DNA from: Roseovarius salincola
GTDB lineage: Bacteria; Pseudomonadota; Alphaproteobacteria; Rhodobacterales; Rhodobacteraceae
NCBI RefSeq assembly: GCF_026891095.1
Contig: NZ_JAPTNL010000008.1
Coordinates: 81,453 to 145,452, forward strand
DNA length: 64,000 nt
Direction of reading: 5' to 3'
In this document: in pieces, positions 1-8,948 of the stretch
Position numbering within the stretch: the first letter of the stretch is position 1
How the letters are laid out: every line of letters starts with the position of its first letter
Notes under the pieces: model-generated
Told to the model about the DNA's origin: nothing
The model's input: the letters and a program-made list of their open reading frames with translations, nothing else
Databases searched by the model: none
Made by a program: the position numbers and the translations under genes

Positions 1-64
1 CGGATCCCAGATACTTGTTTATTGTCTTGGCCTTGGCCGGGGATTCGACAACGACGACGGGCAT
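1..64 (-). CDS. topA: DNA topoisomerase I, N-terminal fragment
   Basis: Only the first 21 codons lie in the window. Read on the minus strand from an ATG at 64, they give MPVVVVESPAKAKTINKYLG, the start of the TOPRIM domain of type IA topoisomerase I, which relaxes negative supercoils. The rest of the gene runs off the left edge. It follows dprA on the same strand with a gap of about 145 bases, an order often seen in alphaproteobacteria. The identification rests on the highly conserved VVVESPAKAKTI start. Confidence 0.9.
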   Translation of the reverse strand, partial: MPVVVVESPAKAKTINKYLGS

Positions 65-209
65 GGAGACTCCTTTCGACTCGGGTCGAGACTTATGGCG
101 GCGGACCATGTGGGCTTACAAGAGGCTTTGTCAATGCGCCCCGAGGCAGCGACAGCCTTGCGGGTGCTGGCAAAGGGTTGTTGATCGCGCGCAGGGGCGT
201 GGGGCGGGA

Positions 210-1382
210 TCAGACCCGCGACAACAGGCCGCCGGGCTGGCGGCGGATTCGCCCGTCCAGTTCGAGGTCGGTGAGCACCGGGGTGACGGCATTGGCGGGC
301 ACGGCAAGGTCGCGGATCAGTTGATCCTCGGCCAGAGGAGAGGGGCCGAGCCGGTCCAGAATCCGGCTGTGCAGCAGGGCCGTGTCGCGCAGGCTGCGGC
401 TGTCGCGCGGTGGCGCGGCAGGGGGCGCGGGCAGGGCCGGGGCCGGTGATGCGAGCGGCATCTCGGCCTGTGCCGCGGCGGGGCGCGCGGCGGCTGGCAG
501 CGCCTCGGTCACGTCGGTGGCGCGGCGCACCAGAAGGGCGCCGTCGCGGATCAGCATGTTGCACCCGGCGGCGCGGGCATCGAAGGGGTGGCCGGGCACG
601 GCCAGCACCTCGCGCCCCTGATCAAGCGCCATGCGCGCGGTGATCAGCGAGCCGGATTTCGCGGCTGCCTCGACCACCACAACGGCCTTTGAGATACCGC
701 TTATGATCCTGTTTCTGCGGGGAAAATGGCGCGCCTGCGGGGCCATGCCCATGGGCTGTTCGGACAGGCGCAGGCCGGTCTTGGCGATGTCCTCGGCAAG
801 GCGCGTGTTTTCGGCCGGGTACATCACGTCGACGCCCCCGGCCATGATGGCGACGGTGCCCGCTTCGAGGGTGGCGGTATGAGCGGCGGTGTCGATGCCG
901 CGCGCCATCCCCGAGACCACGACAAGCCCCTCGGCCGCCAGATCGGCGGCCAGCGCGCGGGCCATGCGCAGCCCCAGCGACGAGGCGTTGCGCGCGCCCA
1001 CCAGCGCGATCATCGGGCGCTTGAGGATATCGGGATCGCCGATCGCCCAGAGGAGCGGCGGCGCATCGGGAATCTGTTGCAGATCAGTGGGGTAGCCGGG
1101 TTCGCCCATGCAGATCATGCGCGCATTGGCGGCCCTGGCGGCACGCAGTTCGGCCATCGCGACCGCCTCGGGGCAGGGGGTATAATCCTGAACCCCGGCG
1201 GCGCGGGCGACCTCTGGCAGAGCCGCGAGCGCGGCATCCGCCGAGCCATGTTCGCCCAGGAGCCGCAGGAAGGTCGCGGGACCGACCCGGCGTGAGCGCA
1301 AGAGGCGAAGCCACGACACCCGATCATCTTCCGTGGTGGGTGGGAGTGGGGGGTGAGTGGAAGGATGTGGGTCTTCAGACAT
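210..1382 (-). CDS. dprA: DNA-processing protein DprA (Smf family)
   Basis: DprA binds incoming single-stranded DNA in the cytoplasm and loads RecA during natural transformation. In Rhodobacterales it is also needed to take up gene-transfer-agent DNA (family knowledge). The protein has a short N-terminal helical part, the Rossmann-type DprA core (VGARNASSLG, VVSGMARGIDTAAH, FPRRNRIISGIS, EAAAKSGSLITA), and a C-terminal winged-helix segment ending QPGGLLSRV. I chose the ATG at 1382 (MSEDPHPS) because an AGGCGGAG motif lies just upstream; a GTG at 1409 is possible but weaker. The length of 390 residues is normal. A CtrA-like box lies about 40 bases upstream. Confidence 0.93.
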   Translation of the reverse strand: MSEDPHPSTHPPLPPTTEDDRVSWLRLLRSRRVGPATFLRLLGEHGSADAALAALPEVARAAGVQDYTPCPEAVAMAELRAARAANARMICMGEPGYPTDLQQIPDAPPLLWAIGDPDILKRPMIALVGARNASSLGLRMARALAADLAAEGLVVVSGMARGIDTAAHTATLEAGTVAIMAGGVDVMYPAENTRLAEDIAKTGLRLSEQPMGMAPQARHFPRRNRIISGISKAVVVVEAAAKSGSLITARMALDQGREVLAVPGHPFDARAAGCNMLIRDGALLVRRATDVTEALPAAARPAAAQAEMPLASPAPALPAPPAAPPRDSRSLRDTALLHSRILDRLGPSPLAEDQLIRDLAVPANAVTPVLTDLELDGRIRRQPGGLLSRV

Positions 1383-1423
1383 CGCCGCTCCGCCTGCTTG
1401 CAAACCCACTATGCGCAGCGCTG

Positions 1424-1439
1424 GTTAATGGCTGGTAAA
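1424..1439 (-). promoter_or_regulatory. putative CtrA-binding box upstream of dprA
   Basis: Read toward dprA the sequence is TTTA-N7-TTAAC, one mismatch from the CtrA consensus TTAA-N7-TTAAC. It ends about 41 bases before the chosen dprA start. CtrA is known to control competence and gene-transfer-agent functions in Rhodobacterales; binding here is inferred from sequence only. Confidence 0.4.
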
Positions 1440-1532
1440 CCGAAATTGGACGAGTCGCGATTATTGACGAGAATTATTTCAACATGTTGATATTGCGAAT
1501 TAATTATTTTTCCCGACCCTATGGAAACGCTG

Positions 1533-1584
1533 TCGGTATCGCCTCGGCATTGCATCGGTATCGCGTCGGTGCGGATGTCGGCGG
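1533..1584. repeat. degenerate 11-bp tandem repeat (copy A)
   Basis: About five units in tandem: TCGGTATCGCC, TCGGCATTGCA, TCGGTATCGCG, TCGGTGCGGATG (12 bases) and a partial TCGGCGG. The same unit, with the same 11-base period, recurs at 50396-50450. Function unknown. Confidence 0.75.
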
Positions 1585-1702
1585 CCGTGCAGGGCGGGTG
1601 AATCGTGAACAGGGCGCGCGCCGGGGCAGGGCATCCGCACCGATATCCGCCGTAGTCTGGCGGGTTGGCGCGTGATTCAAAGGGCGCGAGCAGGCGCGAC
1701 CT

Positions 1703-3127
1703 TCAGCCCGCCGCCGAGCCGCCCACCGTGAGGCCGCCGATCATCACCGTCGGCTGGCCCACGCCCACCGGCACCCATTGGCCGGCCTTGCCGCAATTGC
1801 CCATGCCCGGATCAAGCGCCATGTCATTGCCAAGTGCGCGGATCTGCTGAAGCGCGGTGGCGCCATCGCCGATCAGCGTCGCGCCCTTGACCGGTGCGCC
1901 GACCTTGCCGTTCTTCACGCGGTAGGCCTCGGTGCAGGAAAAGACGAACTTGCCGTTGGTGATATCCACCTGCCCGCCGCCAAAGCCCACCGCGTAGATG
2001 CCGTCATCAAGATCGGCGAGGATGTCGGCGGGGTCGGCATCGCCGCCCAGCATGTAGGTATTGGTCATGCGCGGCATGGGGGCGTGGGCATAGCTTTCGC
2101 GCCGCCCGTTGCCGGTGGGTTCGACCCCCATCAGGCGGGCGTTCTGGCGGTCCTGCATGAAGCCCACCAGAATGCCATCCTCGATCAGGGTGTTGCGGGC
2201 ACTGGGCGTGCCCTCGTCATCGACGGTGATCGAACCGCGCCGGTCGGGAATCGTGCCATCGTCCAGCACCGTGACGCCGGGCGCCGCGATGCGCTGGCCC
2301 ATCAGCCCGGCAAAGGCGGAGCTGCCCTTGCGGTTGAAATCCCCTTCAAGCCCGTGGCCGATGGCCTCGTGCAGCAGGATGCCGGGCCAGCCGGGGCCAA
2401 GCACCACGTCCATCACCCCCGCCGGGGCGGGTTCGGCGCGCAGGTTCACCAGCGCGATGCGCAAGGCCTCCTGCGCCTTGGCCTGCCAGTCGGCGGGGTC
2501 GATCAGCCCGTCAAGCCCGACCCGTCCGCCGCCCCCCGCCGTGCCGGATTCGCGCAGCCCGTCCTGTTCGACGATGACCGAGACATTGACCCGCACCATC
2601 GGGCGGGAATCGGTGACCTCGCTGCCATCGGCACGCAGGATCACCACCTCCTGATGCGAGGCCGCCAGCGAGGCGGTCACCTGCACCACCCGCGCATCGA
2701 GGCCGCGCGCGAAGGCGTCGATCTCGCGCAGGGTCTCGAGCTTGACGGGGAAATCCGCGCCCGCGATCGGGTCGGCATCCGTATAAAGGTGGCGATTGGT
2801 GCGTGGCGGGGGTGGCGCCATGGTGCCGCCGCCATCGCCCACCGCAAGGCGCGCGGTCTCGACCGCGCGGGTCAGCGCGGGTTCGGAAATATCCGAGGAA
2901 TGCGCATAGCCCGCCACCTCGCCGCGCACCGCGCGCAGCCCGAAACCCTGCGCGGCGTCAAAGGAGGCGTTCCTGACGCGCCCGTCATCGAAGACCAGCG
3001 ATTCCGACTGGCGGCGCTCCAGAAACAGCTCTCCGTCATCGGCGCCGGCGGTCGCCTCGCGCAGTCGTGCAAGGGCGGCGTCGCGGTCGAGCATCGTCTC
3101 GAAGGGGCGAAAGGCGGCGTCGGTCAT
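1703..3127 (-). CDS. tldD: metalloprotease TldD
   Basis: TldD is the zinc-bearing half of the TldD/TldE (PmbA) heterodimeric protease, known to degrade unfolded peptides and to mature microcin B17 and CcdA in enterobacteria. The 474-residue protein shows the HExxxH zinc motif (HEAIGHGLEGDF) near residue 245 and the conserved C-terminal FSCTEAYRVKNGK region. The length is typical. Its partner pmbA/tldE lies about 54 kb away at 56499. The start is at the edge of a divergent region shared with coxB, where a perfect FNR-type box lies only 36 bases upstream of this gene's ATG. Confidence 0.95.
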   Translation of the reverse strand: MTDAAFRPFETMLDRDAALARLREATAGADDGELFLERRQSESLVFDDGRVRNASFDAAQGFGLRAVRGEVAGYAHSSDISEPALTRAVETARLAVGDGGGTMAPPPPRTNRHLYTDADPIAGADFPVKLETLREIDAFARGLDARVVQVTASLAASHQEVVILRADGSEVTDSRPMVRVNVSVIVEQDGLRESGTAGGGGRVGLDGLIDPADWQAKAQEALRIALVNLRAEPAPAGVMDVVLGPGWPGILLHEAIGHGLEGDFNRKGSSAFAGLMGQRIAAPGVTVLDDGTIPDRRGSITVDDEGTPSARNTLIEDGILVGFMQDRQNARLMGVEPTGNGRRESYAHAPMPRMTNTYMLGGDADPADILADLDDGIYAVGFGGGQVDITNGKFVFSCTEAYRVKNGKVGAPVKGATLIGDGATALQQIRALGNDMALDPGMGNCGKAGQWVPVGVGQPTVMIGGLTVGGSAAG

Positions 3128-3162
3128 GATGGGTCTTCCTTGATGGGGTGCGACATTGGAAT

Positions 3163-3176
3163 TTGATCTGAATCAA
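3163..3176. promoter_or_regulatory. perfect FNR/FnrL box
   Basis: TTGATCTGAATCAA is an exact match to TTGAT-N4-ATCAA, the FNR/FnrL consensus. It lies between the divergent tldD and coxB genes, 146 bases upstream of the coxB start and 36 bases upstream of the tldD start. It suggests oxygen control of the aa3 oxidase cluster, of tldD, or of both. The sign of regulation cannot be told from sequence. Confidence 0.75.
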
Positions 3177-3235
3177 AAAAAGCGTCCGTTTGCCGCAACG
3201 GTCTTTCTTGTCTGCTGTGTCAGAATATGGTTTCT

Positions 3236-3281
3236 AGCGTCGGTGAAACAACGGGATTCCGCGTTTGCCGGATCCGACGCT
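3236..3281 (+). promoter_or_regulatory. inverted repeat in the coxB leader
   Basis: AGCGTCGG (3236-3243) pairs with CCGACGCT (3274-3281), enclosing a smaller CGG/CCG stem. It lies about 40 bases before the coxB ATG and could fold in the leader mRNA. The role is unknown. Confidence 0.4.
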
Positions 3282-3322
3282 GTGAAATACAACACGACCG
3301 CTTCAACCGATCAGGGTGCAAA

Positions 3323-4165
3323 ATGCGACGATTCCTTAGCCTATTGGCCGCGATGGCCGCCGTTTCCTTCAATCCCGCGCATGCGCAGGAGGGTCTTGAA
3401 ATCATCGGCGCGCCCAAGGATGGCGGCATGGGCTTTCAGCCCGCCGCGACCGAGCTGGCCCGCGACCTGCAATGGCTGGACGGGATGATTCTGGTGATCA
3501 TCACCGCGATCACCATTTTCGTCTGTGTCCTGCTTGCCATCGTGATCGTGCGCTACAACCGCCGCCGGAACCCGGCTTCGGCCAGCTTCACCCACAATTC
3601 ACCGCTCGAGATCGCCTGGACGGTGGTGCCGATCGTGATCCTGGTCTTCATCGGTGCGTTCTCGCTGCCGGTGCTGTTCAAGCAGCAGGAGATGCCCGAG
3701 GCGGACATCAACATCAAGGTGACCGGCTATCAGTGGTATTGGGGTTATGAATACACCGACCACGATTTCGCCTTCGACAGCTTCATGCTGGCGCGCGACG
3801 AGCTTGAGGAATACGGCTACAGCCAGGATGAATACCTGCTGGCGACCAATACCGCCGTCGTGGTGCCGGTGAACAAGACCGTCGTCATGCAGGTGACCGG
3901 CGCGGACGTGATCCACAGCTGGACGATCCCCGCCTTCGGCGTCAAGCAGGACGCGGTGCCGGGCCGTCTGGCAGAACTGTGGTTCAACGCCGAGAAAGAA
4001 GGCATCTATTTCGGCCAGTGCAGCGAGCTTTGCGGCAAGGACCATGCCTATATGCCGATCACCGTGAAAGTGGTGAGCCAGGAGGATTACGACCGCTGGC
4101 TGGACGGCGCGATCAACGAATACGCGGGCACGCCGCGCGCGGTGCAGGTGGCTTCGGCCGACTGA
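3323..4165 (+). CDS. coxB: cytochrome c oxidase subunit II
   Basis: This is the CuA-bearing subunit of the aa3 oxidase. It accepts electrons from cytochrome c in the periplasm and passes them to subunit I. It has an N-terminal signal peptide ([21 protein letters not shown]), two membrane segments (around [20 protein letters not shown] and [19 protein letters not shown]), then the cupredoxin domain. The CuA ligands are in [13 protein letters not shown] and [12 protein letters not shown]. The ATG at 3323 is chosen because it starts the signal peptide and follows CAGGGTG; upstream in-frame ATGs would add a non-signal extension. It leads the cox assembly operon. Subunit I is not in the window, which is usual for Rhodobacterales. 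Confidence 0.97.
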   Translation: MRRFLSLLAAMAAVSFNPAHAQEGLEIIGAPKDGGMGFQPAATELARDLQWLDGMILVIITAITIFVCVLLAIVIVRYNRRRNPASASFTHNSPLEIAWTVVPIVILVFIGAFSLPVLFKQQEMPEADINIKVTGYQWYWGYEYTDHDFAFDSFMLARDELEEYGYSQDEYLLATNTAVVVPVNKTVVMQVTGADVIHSWTIPAFGVKQDAVPGRLAELWFNAEKEGIYFGQCSELCGKDHAYMPITVKVVSQEDYDRWLDGAINEYAGTPRAVQVASAD

Positions 4166-4245
4166 CATGACAGCCGGGGGCGCGGTGATGCGCGCCCTCC
4201 AGCATCCGCAGCGATGCCTGACACGATCCGAACCCGGAGACCAGG

Positions 4246-5187
4246 ATGAGCGACGCAAGTCTCAACACAGTGACCAGCCAGACCGGCGAAGCGGGCTTTG
4301 GCGATTACTTCGCGCTGCTCAAGCCGCGGGTGATGACGCTGGTGGTGTTCACCGCCCTGGTCGGCCTGTTGGCCGCGCCGGTCGGGGTGCATCCGGTGGT
4401 CGGCTTTGCCGCGATCCTGTTCATCGCCGTGGGCGGCGGCGCGTCCGGCGCGCTCAACATGTGGTGGGATGCCGATATCGACCGGGTGATGAAGCGCACG
4501 CGGTCCCGGCCGATCCCGGCGGGCACCATTTCGGCGGACGAGGCATTCGCCTTCGGAATCGCGCTGGCGGGGTTCGCGGTGGTGATGCTGGCGCTGGCGA
4601 CCAATCTTGTCGCGGCGGGGCTGCTGGCCTTCACCATCTTCTTCTATGTCGTCATCTATTCCATGTGGCTCAAGCGATGGACGCCGCAGAACATCGTGAT
4701 CGGCGGCGCCGCCGGGGCGTTTCCGCCGATGATCGGCTGGGCCGCCGCGACCGGCTCGGTCAGCGTGGAATCGGTGCTGATGTTCGCGCTGATCTTCATG
4801 TGGACGCCGCCGCATTTCTGGGCGCTGGCACTGTTCATGCGCTCGGATTACGAGAATGCGGGCGTGCCGATGCTGACCGTCACCCATGGCCGCCGCGTCA
4901 CCCGCGTGCATATCCTGATCTACACCATCCTGCTGGCGGCGCTGGCGGTGGGCACGGGCTTTACCGCCGTGGGCGGGCCGGTTTACCTGGCGGTGGCCGT
5001 GGTGCTGAACCTGATGTTCCTGTTGGGCGCGCTGCGCATCTGGCGGCGCGACGAGGTCGCGGCCGAGGCCGATGCCTACGCTGTCGAAAAGCGCTTCTTC
5101 CGCCTGTCGCTTTACTATCTGTTCCTGCATTTCGGGGCGATCGCGCTGGAAGCGGCGCTGGTGCCCTACGGGCTGGGGGGCTGGTAA
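4246..5187 (+). CDS. ctaB: protoheme IX farnesyltransferase (heme O synthase)
   Basis: This UbiA-family membrane enzyme adds a farnesyl group to heme B to make heme O, the precursor of heme A for the aa3 oxidase. The 313-residue protein is highly hydrophobic. It shows the prenyl-diphosphate/Mg motif [19 protein letters not shown] near residue 70 and a second conserved region ([20 protein letters not shown]). The start follows a GGAG site. It sits between coxB and the small CoxF-like gene, in the usual order. Confidence 0.96.
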   Translation: MSDASLNTVTSQTGEAGFGDYFALLKPRVMTLVVFTALVGLLAAPVGVHPVVGFAAILFIAVGGGASGALNMWWDADIDRVMKRTRSRPIPAGTISADEAFAFGIALAGFAVVMLALATNLVAAGLLAFTIFFYVVIYSMWLKRWTPQNIVIGGAAGAFPPMIGWAAATGSVSVESVLMFALIFMWTPPHFWALALFMRSDYENAGVPMLTVTHGRRVTRVHILIYTILLAALAVGTGFTAVGGPVYLAVAVVLNLMFLLGALRIWRRDEVAAEADAYAVEKRFFRLSLYYLFLHFGAIALEAALVPYGLGGW

Positions 5188-5191
5188 GCGC

Positions 5192-5356
5192 ATGAGCTTT
5201 CGCGTGGAACATGACCTTCACAAGCGCCGGTTTCGCCGGAACCTGGGCCTCGGGCTGGTCTTGGCCGCATTTGTCGTGCTGCTTTTCGGACTGACAATGG
5301 TCAAGGTCACGACCGACGATTTTACCATGCAACCCACAAGCGAGGCGCGGGACTGA
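5192..5356 (+). CDS. small CoxF-like membrane protein of the cox cluster
   Basis: A 54-residue protein ([20 protein letters not shown]...) with a basic N-terminus, one hydrophobic segment ([18 protein letters not shown]) and a short periplasmic tail. Its start is 5 bases after the ctaB stop, and its stop overlaps the ctaG ATG by one base (TGATG), so it is translationally coupled. A small gene at exactly this place is conserved in Rhodobacterales cox operons and is annotated CoxF. Its biochemical role is not established; help in oxidase assembly is inferred from location. Confidence 0.8.
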   Translation: MSFRVEHDLHKRRFRRNLGLGLVLAAFVVLLFGLTMVKVTTDDFTMQPTSEARD

Positions 5357-5937
5357 TGAGGCTGAGCAGCATAAACAAGACGGTGATTTCCCTGGTCGCG
5401 GTGGTGCTGACGATGGGCGCGCTGGGCTGGGCGGCGGTGCCGCTTTATGACTGGTTCTGCCGCGTCACCGGCTATGGCGGCTCGACGAACACCGCGACCG
5501 CCGGATCGGATGAAATTCTGGATCGCACCGTGAAAGTGCGGTTCGACGCCAGCAAGGAGCGGGATTTCCCATGGGAATTCAAGCCGATGCAGCGCGAAAT
5601 GGAAGTGCGCATCGGTGAAACCGGGCTGGCCTTCTACGAGGCCTACAATCCCACCGACCGCCCCATCGCCGGTCAATCGAGCTATAACGTGACGCCCTTC
5701 GAGGCGGGTCTGTTCTTTACCAAGATCGACTGCTTCTGCTTTCAGGAACAGGTGTTGCAGCCCGGCGAACGCGTCGAGATGCCGGTGACCTTCTATGTCG
5801 ATCCCGAAATGGTCGATGACCGGGATGCGAAACTCGTTCACACGATCACGCTGTCCTATACTTTCTACGAGATCGACATGCCCCAAGACCACGCCGCCCT
5901 TGATCAGGCCGGCGAAACCGATACAAAACAGAACTAA
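5356..5937 (+). CDS. ctaG: cytochrome c oxidase assembly protein Cox11/CtaG
   Basis: Membrane-anchored copper chaperone that delivers copper to the CuB centre of subunit I. The 193-residue protein has one N-terminal membrane segment ([27 protein letters not shown]) and a periplasmic domain with the copper motif CFCF (DCFCFQEQ) near residue 128, followed by the typical [10 protein letters not shown]. Its start overlaps the preceding small gene, and it is followed 26 bases later by coxC. Confidence 0.96.
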   Translation: MRLSSINKTVISLVAVVLTMGALGWAAVPLYDWFCRVTGYGGSTNTATAGSDEILDRTVKVRFDASKERDFPWEFKPMQREMEVRIGETGLAFYEAYNPTDRPIAGQSSYNVTPFEAGLFFTKIDCFCFQEQVLQPGERVEMPVTFYVDPEMVDDRDAKLVHTITLSYTFYEIDMPQDHAALDQAGETDTKQN

Positions 5938-5963
5938 GCCTTCCACGAGGGATAAAGACCAAG

Positions 5964-6776
5964 ATGGCACATGAAAAAAACCACGATTACCACATCCTGA
6001 ACCCCTCGATCTGGCCGCTTCTGGCCTCCTTGTCGGGATTTGTCATGCTTTTCGGCGCGGTCCTCTGGATGTCGCCGCAAGTGGCGAACAATCAGCCCTG
6101 GGTGTTCCTGATCGGATTTGTCGGCGTGCTTTACGTCATGTTCGGCTGGTGGTCGGACACCGTGGCCGAGAACCAGGCCGGCGATCACACCCCGGTCGTG
6201 CGCATCGGCCTGCGCTATGGCTTCATCATGTTCATCATGTCCGAGGTCATGTTCTTCGCGGCATGGTTCTGGAGCTTCTTCAAGCACGCCATGTATCCGA
6301 TGGGCCCCGAAAGCCCGGCGGTGGACGGCCAATGGCCCCCGGCGGGGATCGAGACCTTCGACCCCTGGCACCTGCCGCTGATCAACACGCTGATCCTGCT
6401 GTGTTCGGGTGCGGCGGCCACATGGGCGCACCATGCGCTGGTGCATGAGAACAACCGCAAGGACATCAAGTCCGGCCTCGCCATCGCGATCGGGCTGGGC
6501 GCGCTGTTCACAGCCTTCCAGATCTATGAATACACCCATGCCGGATTCGGCTTCTCGGGGAATATCTATGGCGCCAACTTCTTCATGGCGACGGGCTTTC
6601 ACGGCGCGCATGTGGTGATCGGCACGATCTTCCTGTTCGTCTGCCTGATGCGGGTGCTGCGCGGCCATTTCACGCCGGAAAACCATGTCGGCTTCGAGGC
6701 CGCGGCCTGGTACTGGCATTTCGTCGATGTGGTCTGGCTGTTTCTCTTCGCCTCGATCTATATCTGGGGCGCCTGA
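5964..6776 (+). CDS. coxC: cytochrome c oxidase subunit III
   Basis: Integral membrane subunit III of the aa3 oxidase. The 270-residue protein shows about seven hydrophobic segments and the family landmarks [21 protein letters not shown] and [20 protein letters not shown] near the end. It stabilises subunit I and is thought to support proton uptake and turnover life (family knowledge). Two hairpins follow the stop, the second with a T-run. Confidence 0.97.
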   Translation: MAHEKNHDYHILNPSIWPLLASLSGFVMLFGAVLWMSPQVANNQPWVFLIGFVGVLYVMFGWWSDTVAENQAGDHTPVVRIGLRYGFIMFIMSEVMFFAAWFWSFFKHAMYPMGPESPAVDGQWPPAGIETFDPWHLPLINTLILLCSGAAATWAHHALVHENNRKDIKSGLAIAIGLGALFTAFQIYEYTHAGFGFSGNIYGANFFMATGFHGAHVVIGTIFLFVCLMRVLRGHFTPENHVGFEAAAWYWHFVDVVWLFLFASIYIWGA

Positions 6777-6790
6777 ACCCGACAGGCCAC

Positions 6791-6814
6791 GGGGGCGGTT
6801 GCATTTCCGCCCCC
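6791..6814 (+). terminator. GC-rich hairpin after coxC
   Basis: GGGGGCGG (6791-6798) pairs with CCGCCCCC (6807-6814) around an 8-base loop. There is no T-run directly behind it, so it may protect or process the mRNA rather than end it. Confidence 0.5.
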
Positions 6815-6829
6815 GAGACGCAAGAACAC

Positions 6830-6855
6830 AAAGCGCGCGGGTCTCGCGCGCTTTT
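6830..6855 (+). terminator. rho-independent terminator or attenuator between coxC and surf1
   Basis: AAAGCGCGCG (6830-6839) and CGCGCGCTTT (6845-6854) form a perfect 10-bp stem with a 5-base loop and end in TTTT. It lies 25 bases before the surf1 start, so it may reduce rather than stop transcription into surf1-thrC. Confidence 0.65.
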
Positions 6856-6879
6856 CCTATTCCAACGGAGCGCCCCGGA

Positions 6880-7563
6880 TTGGCACGTTACCTCGTTCCC
6901 CTGATCTTCGGTCTCGCCGGTATGGCCATCCTCATCGGCCTTGGCACCTGGCAGATGCAGCGCCTGGCCTGGAAAGAGGGCGTTCTGGCCGATATCGAGA
7001 CCCGGATCGGCGCCGATCCCGTCGCCTTGCCGCAGATGCCCGACCCCGAAACCGACCGCTACCTGCCGGTGCGGGTCAGCGGGCGGATGGGTGACGGCGC
7101 GCTGCGCGTGCTGGTCAGCCAGAAACAGGTGGGTGCGGGTTACCGCGTGATTTCACCGCTCGACATGGGCGGGCGGCGCATCCTTGTGGACCGGGGCTTC
7201 GTCAAGACCGGCGCGGATATTCCCGCGCCGCCCTCGGGCGAGGTCACGATCACCGGCAACCTGCACTGGCCCGATGACCGCAACAGCGCGACGCCCGCCA
7301 ATGACGTGGCGGAAAACATGTGGTTCGCCCGCGACCTCGACCAGATGGCCACCGCGCTCGAGACCGACCCGGTTCTGGTGGTGGCGCGCGAGGCGTCGTT
7401 TTCCGACGCCCCGGTGACGCCCCTGCCGGTGGATACGCAGGCCATCCCGAACGATCACCTTGAATACGCGATCACCTGGTTTTCGCTGGCCGCGATCTGG
7501 GCTGCGATGACCGGCTATTTCCTTTGGCGCACGCGCAAGACAGCGAAAGGCGACACCGCATGA
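6880..7563 (+). CDS. SURF1-family oxidase assembly protein
   Basis: SURF1 proteins help insert heme A into oxidase subunit I in the cytoplasmic membrane. The 227-residue protein has two membrane segments, one near the start (LIFGLAGMAILIGLGTWQMQR) and one near the end (LEYAITWFSLAAIWAAMTGYFLW), flanking a periplasmic domain with the conserved GTWQMQR, ILVDRGFV and NHLEYAITWF-like motifs (here NDHLEYAITWF). No suitable ATG exists. I chose TTG at 6880 because CGGAG lies 9 bases upstream and translation then starts LARYLVPLIF. It overlaps the thrC ATG. Confidence 0.92.
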   Translation: MARYLVPLIFGLAGMAILIGLGTWQMQRLAWKEGVLADIETRIGADPVALPQMPDPETDRYLPVRVSGRMGDGALRVLVSQKQVGAGYRVISPLDMGGRRILVDRGFVKTGADIPAPPSGEVTITGNLHWPDDRNSATPANDVAENMWFARDLDQMATALETDPVLVVAREASFSDAPVTPLPVDTQAIPNDHLEYAITWFSLAAIWAAMTGYFLWRTRKTAKGDTA

Positions 7564-8948
7564 GATATGTCTCGACCCGTGGGCAAGCGCCCGTTCTGAG
7601 CTTTGAAGAGGCGATGCTGACCGGGCTGGCGCGCGATGGCGGGCTTTACCTGCCCGAAACCATCCCGCAGATGAGCGCCGCCGATATCGCAGCACTTGAG
7701 GGCGTGAGCTATGAAGAGGCGGCGTTCCGGGTGATGCGGCCCTTTATCGGCGACACCTTCACCGACGCGGAATTCCACGGTATCATCGCCCGCGCCTATG
7801 CCGGTTTCGGCCATGTCGCGCGCGCGCCGCTCAAAGAGCTGGACAGCGGGCATTTCCTGCTTGAACTGTTCCACGGCCCGACCCTGGCGTTCAAGGATTT
7901 CGCCATGCAGCTGATCGGCCAGCTGTTCGAGGCCGCGCTCAAGCGCAATGGCCAGCGGGTCTGTATCGTGGGCGCCACCAGCGGCGACACCGGCAGCGCC
8001 GCGATCGAGGCCTTTCGCGGGCTGGATGCGGTGGACGTGTTCATCCTGTTCCCGCAAGGGCGCGTCAGCGAGGTGCAGCGCCGCCAGATGACCACACCGA
8101 GCGAATCCAATGTCCATGCGCTCGCCATCGAGGGGCATTTCGACGATGCCCAGGCCCGCGTGAAGGACATGTTCAACGATTTTCAGTTTCGCGACGCGGT
8201 GGGACTGGCCGGGGTCAATTCGATCAACTGGGCGCGGGTGCTGGCGCAGGTGGTCTATTACTTTACCTCCGCCGTCAGCCTTGGCGCGCCGCATCGCAAG
8301 GTCAGCTTCACCGTGCCGACCGGCAATTTCGGCGATGTCTTCGCCGGCTACATCGCGCGGCGCATGGGGCTGCCCATCGACCGGCTGGTGGTGGCCACCA
8401 ACCAGAACGATATCCTGCACCGCTGCCTGAGCGCCGGGGACTACCGCCCCGACGGGGTGATCCCCTCGATCAGCCCGTCGATGGATATTCAGGTCAGCTC
8501 GAATTTCGAGCGCGCATTGTTCTATGCCTATGATCAGGATGGCGCCGCCGTCGGGCAATTGATGGACGAACTCAAGGCCGGCGGTTTCAAGGTCAGCCAG
8601 GGCGCGCTTGAAACATTGCGCGAGGCGTTCGACTCGGGGCGCTGCGACGAGGATGAGACCAGCGCCACCATCCGCCGCGTATATGCCGGCAGTGGCGAGC
8701 TTTTGTGCCCGCACAGTGCCGTCGGCGTCAAGGTGGCCGACGAGATGCGCGTGCCGGGCACGCCGATGATCACGCTCGCCACCGCGCACCCGGCCAAGTT
8801 TCCCGCCGCCGTCGAAGAGGCCAGCGGCGTGCATCCCCCCTTGCCCGAGCGCATGTCGGACCTGTATGAGCGATCCGAACGCGTGACCGGGGTCGCCAAC
8901 GATCTTGGCGCGATTGAAACACTGATCAAGGAACGGACCGGGCATTGA
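7560..8948 (+). CDS. thrC: threonine synthase
   Basis: PLP enzyme converting O-phosphohomoserine to threonine. The protein is 462 residues long. The N-terminal YVSTRG is typical of the family. The PLP lysine lies in GPTLAFKDFAMQ, the phosphate-binding loop in GATSGDTGSAAIEA, and the family motif VPTGNFGD near residue 255. The ATG at 7560 overlaps the surf1 stop (ATGA); an upstream in-frame ATG inside surf1 was rejected. The next gene overlaps its stop. Confidence 0.97.
   Translation: MRYVSTRGQAPVLSFEEAMLTGLARDGGLYLPETIPQMSAADIAALEGVSYEEAAFRVMRPFIGDTFTDAEFHGIIARAYAGFGHVARAPLKELDSGHFLLELFHGPTLAFKDFAMQLIGQLFEAALKRNGQRVCIVGATSGDTGSAAIEAFRGLDAVDVFILFPQGRVSEVQRRQMTTPSESNVHALAIEGHFDDAQARVKDMFNDFQFRDAVGLAGVNSINWARVLAQVVYYFTSAVSLGAPHRKVSFTVPTGNFGDVFAGYIARRMGLPIDRLVVATNQNDILHRCLSAGDYRPDGVIPSISPSMDIQVSSNFERALFYAYDQDGAAVGQLMDELKAGGFKVSQGALETLREAFDSGRCDEDETSATIRRVYAGSGELLCPHSAVGVKVADEMRVPGTPMITLATAHPAKFPAAVEEASGVHPPLPERMSDLYERSERVTGVANDLGAIETLIKERTGH

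Larger units (their letters stand above)
1383..1702. other. gene-free region between tldD and dprA
   Basis: About 320 bases with no convincing gene. It holds the dprA promoter region with the CtrA-like box, an AT-rich patch with the palindrome TCAACATGTTGA at 1479-1490, a degenerate tandem repeat at 1533-1584, and an inverted repeat pairing 1566-1577 with 1632-1643. Both flanking genes read leftward, so the inverted repeat could help end a transcript or form part of a small RNA. No start codon with a credible ribosome site and protein was found. Confidence 0.6.

Noticed and set aside
1479..1490. Palindrome TCAACATGTTGA
   Set aside because: It is perfect but short, AT-rich and single; no partner site or known consensus supports a role, so it is only mentioned in the gap entry.
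1778..3166. Long plus-strand open frame opposite tldD
   Set aside because: It is the high-GC shadow of tldD, with an arginine/histidine-rich composition and no recognisable protein.
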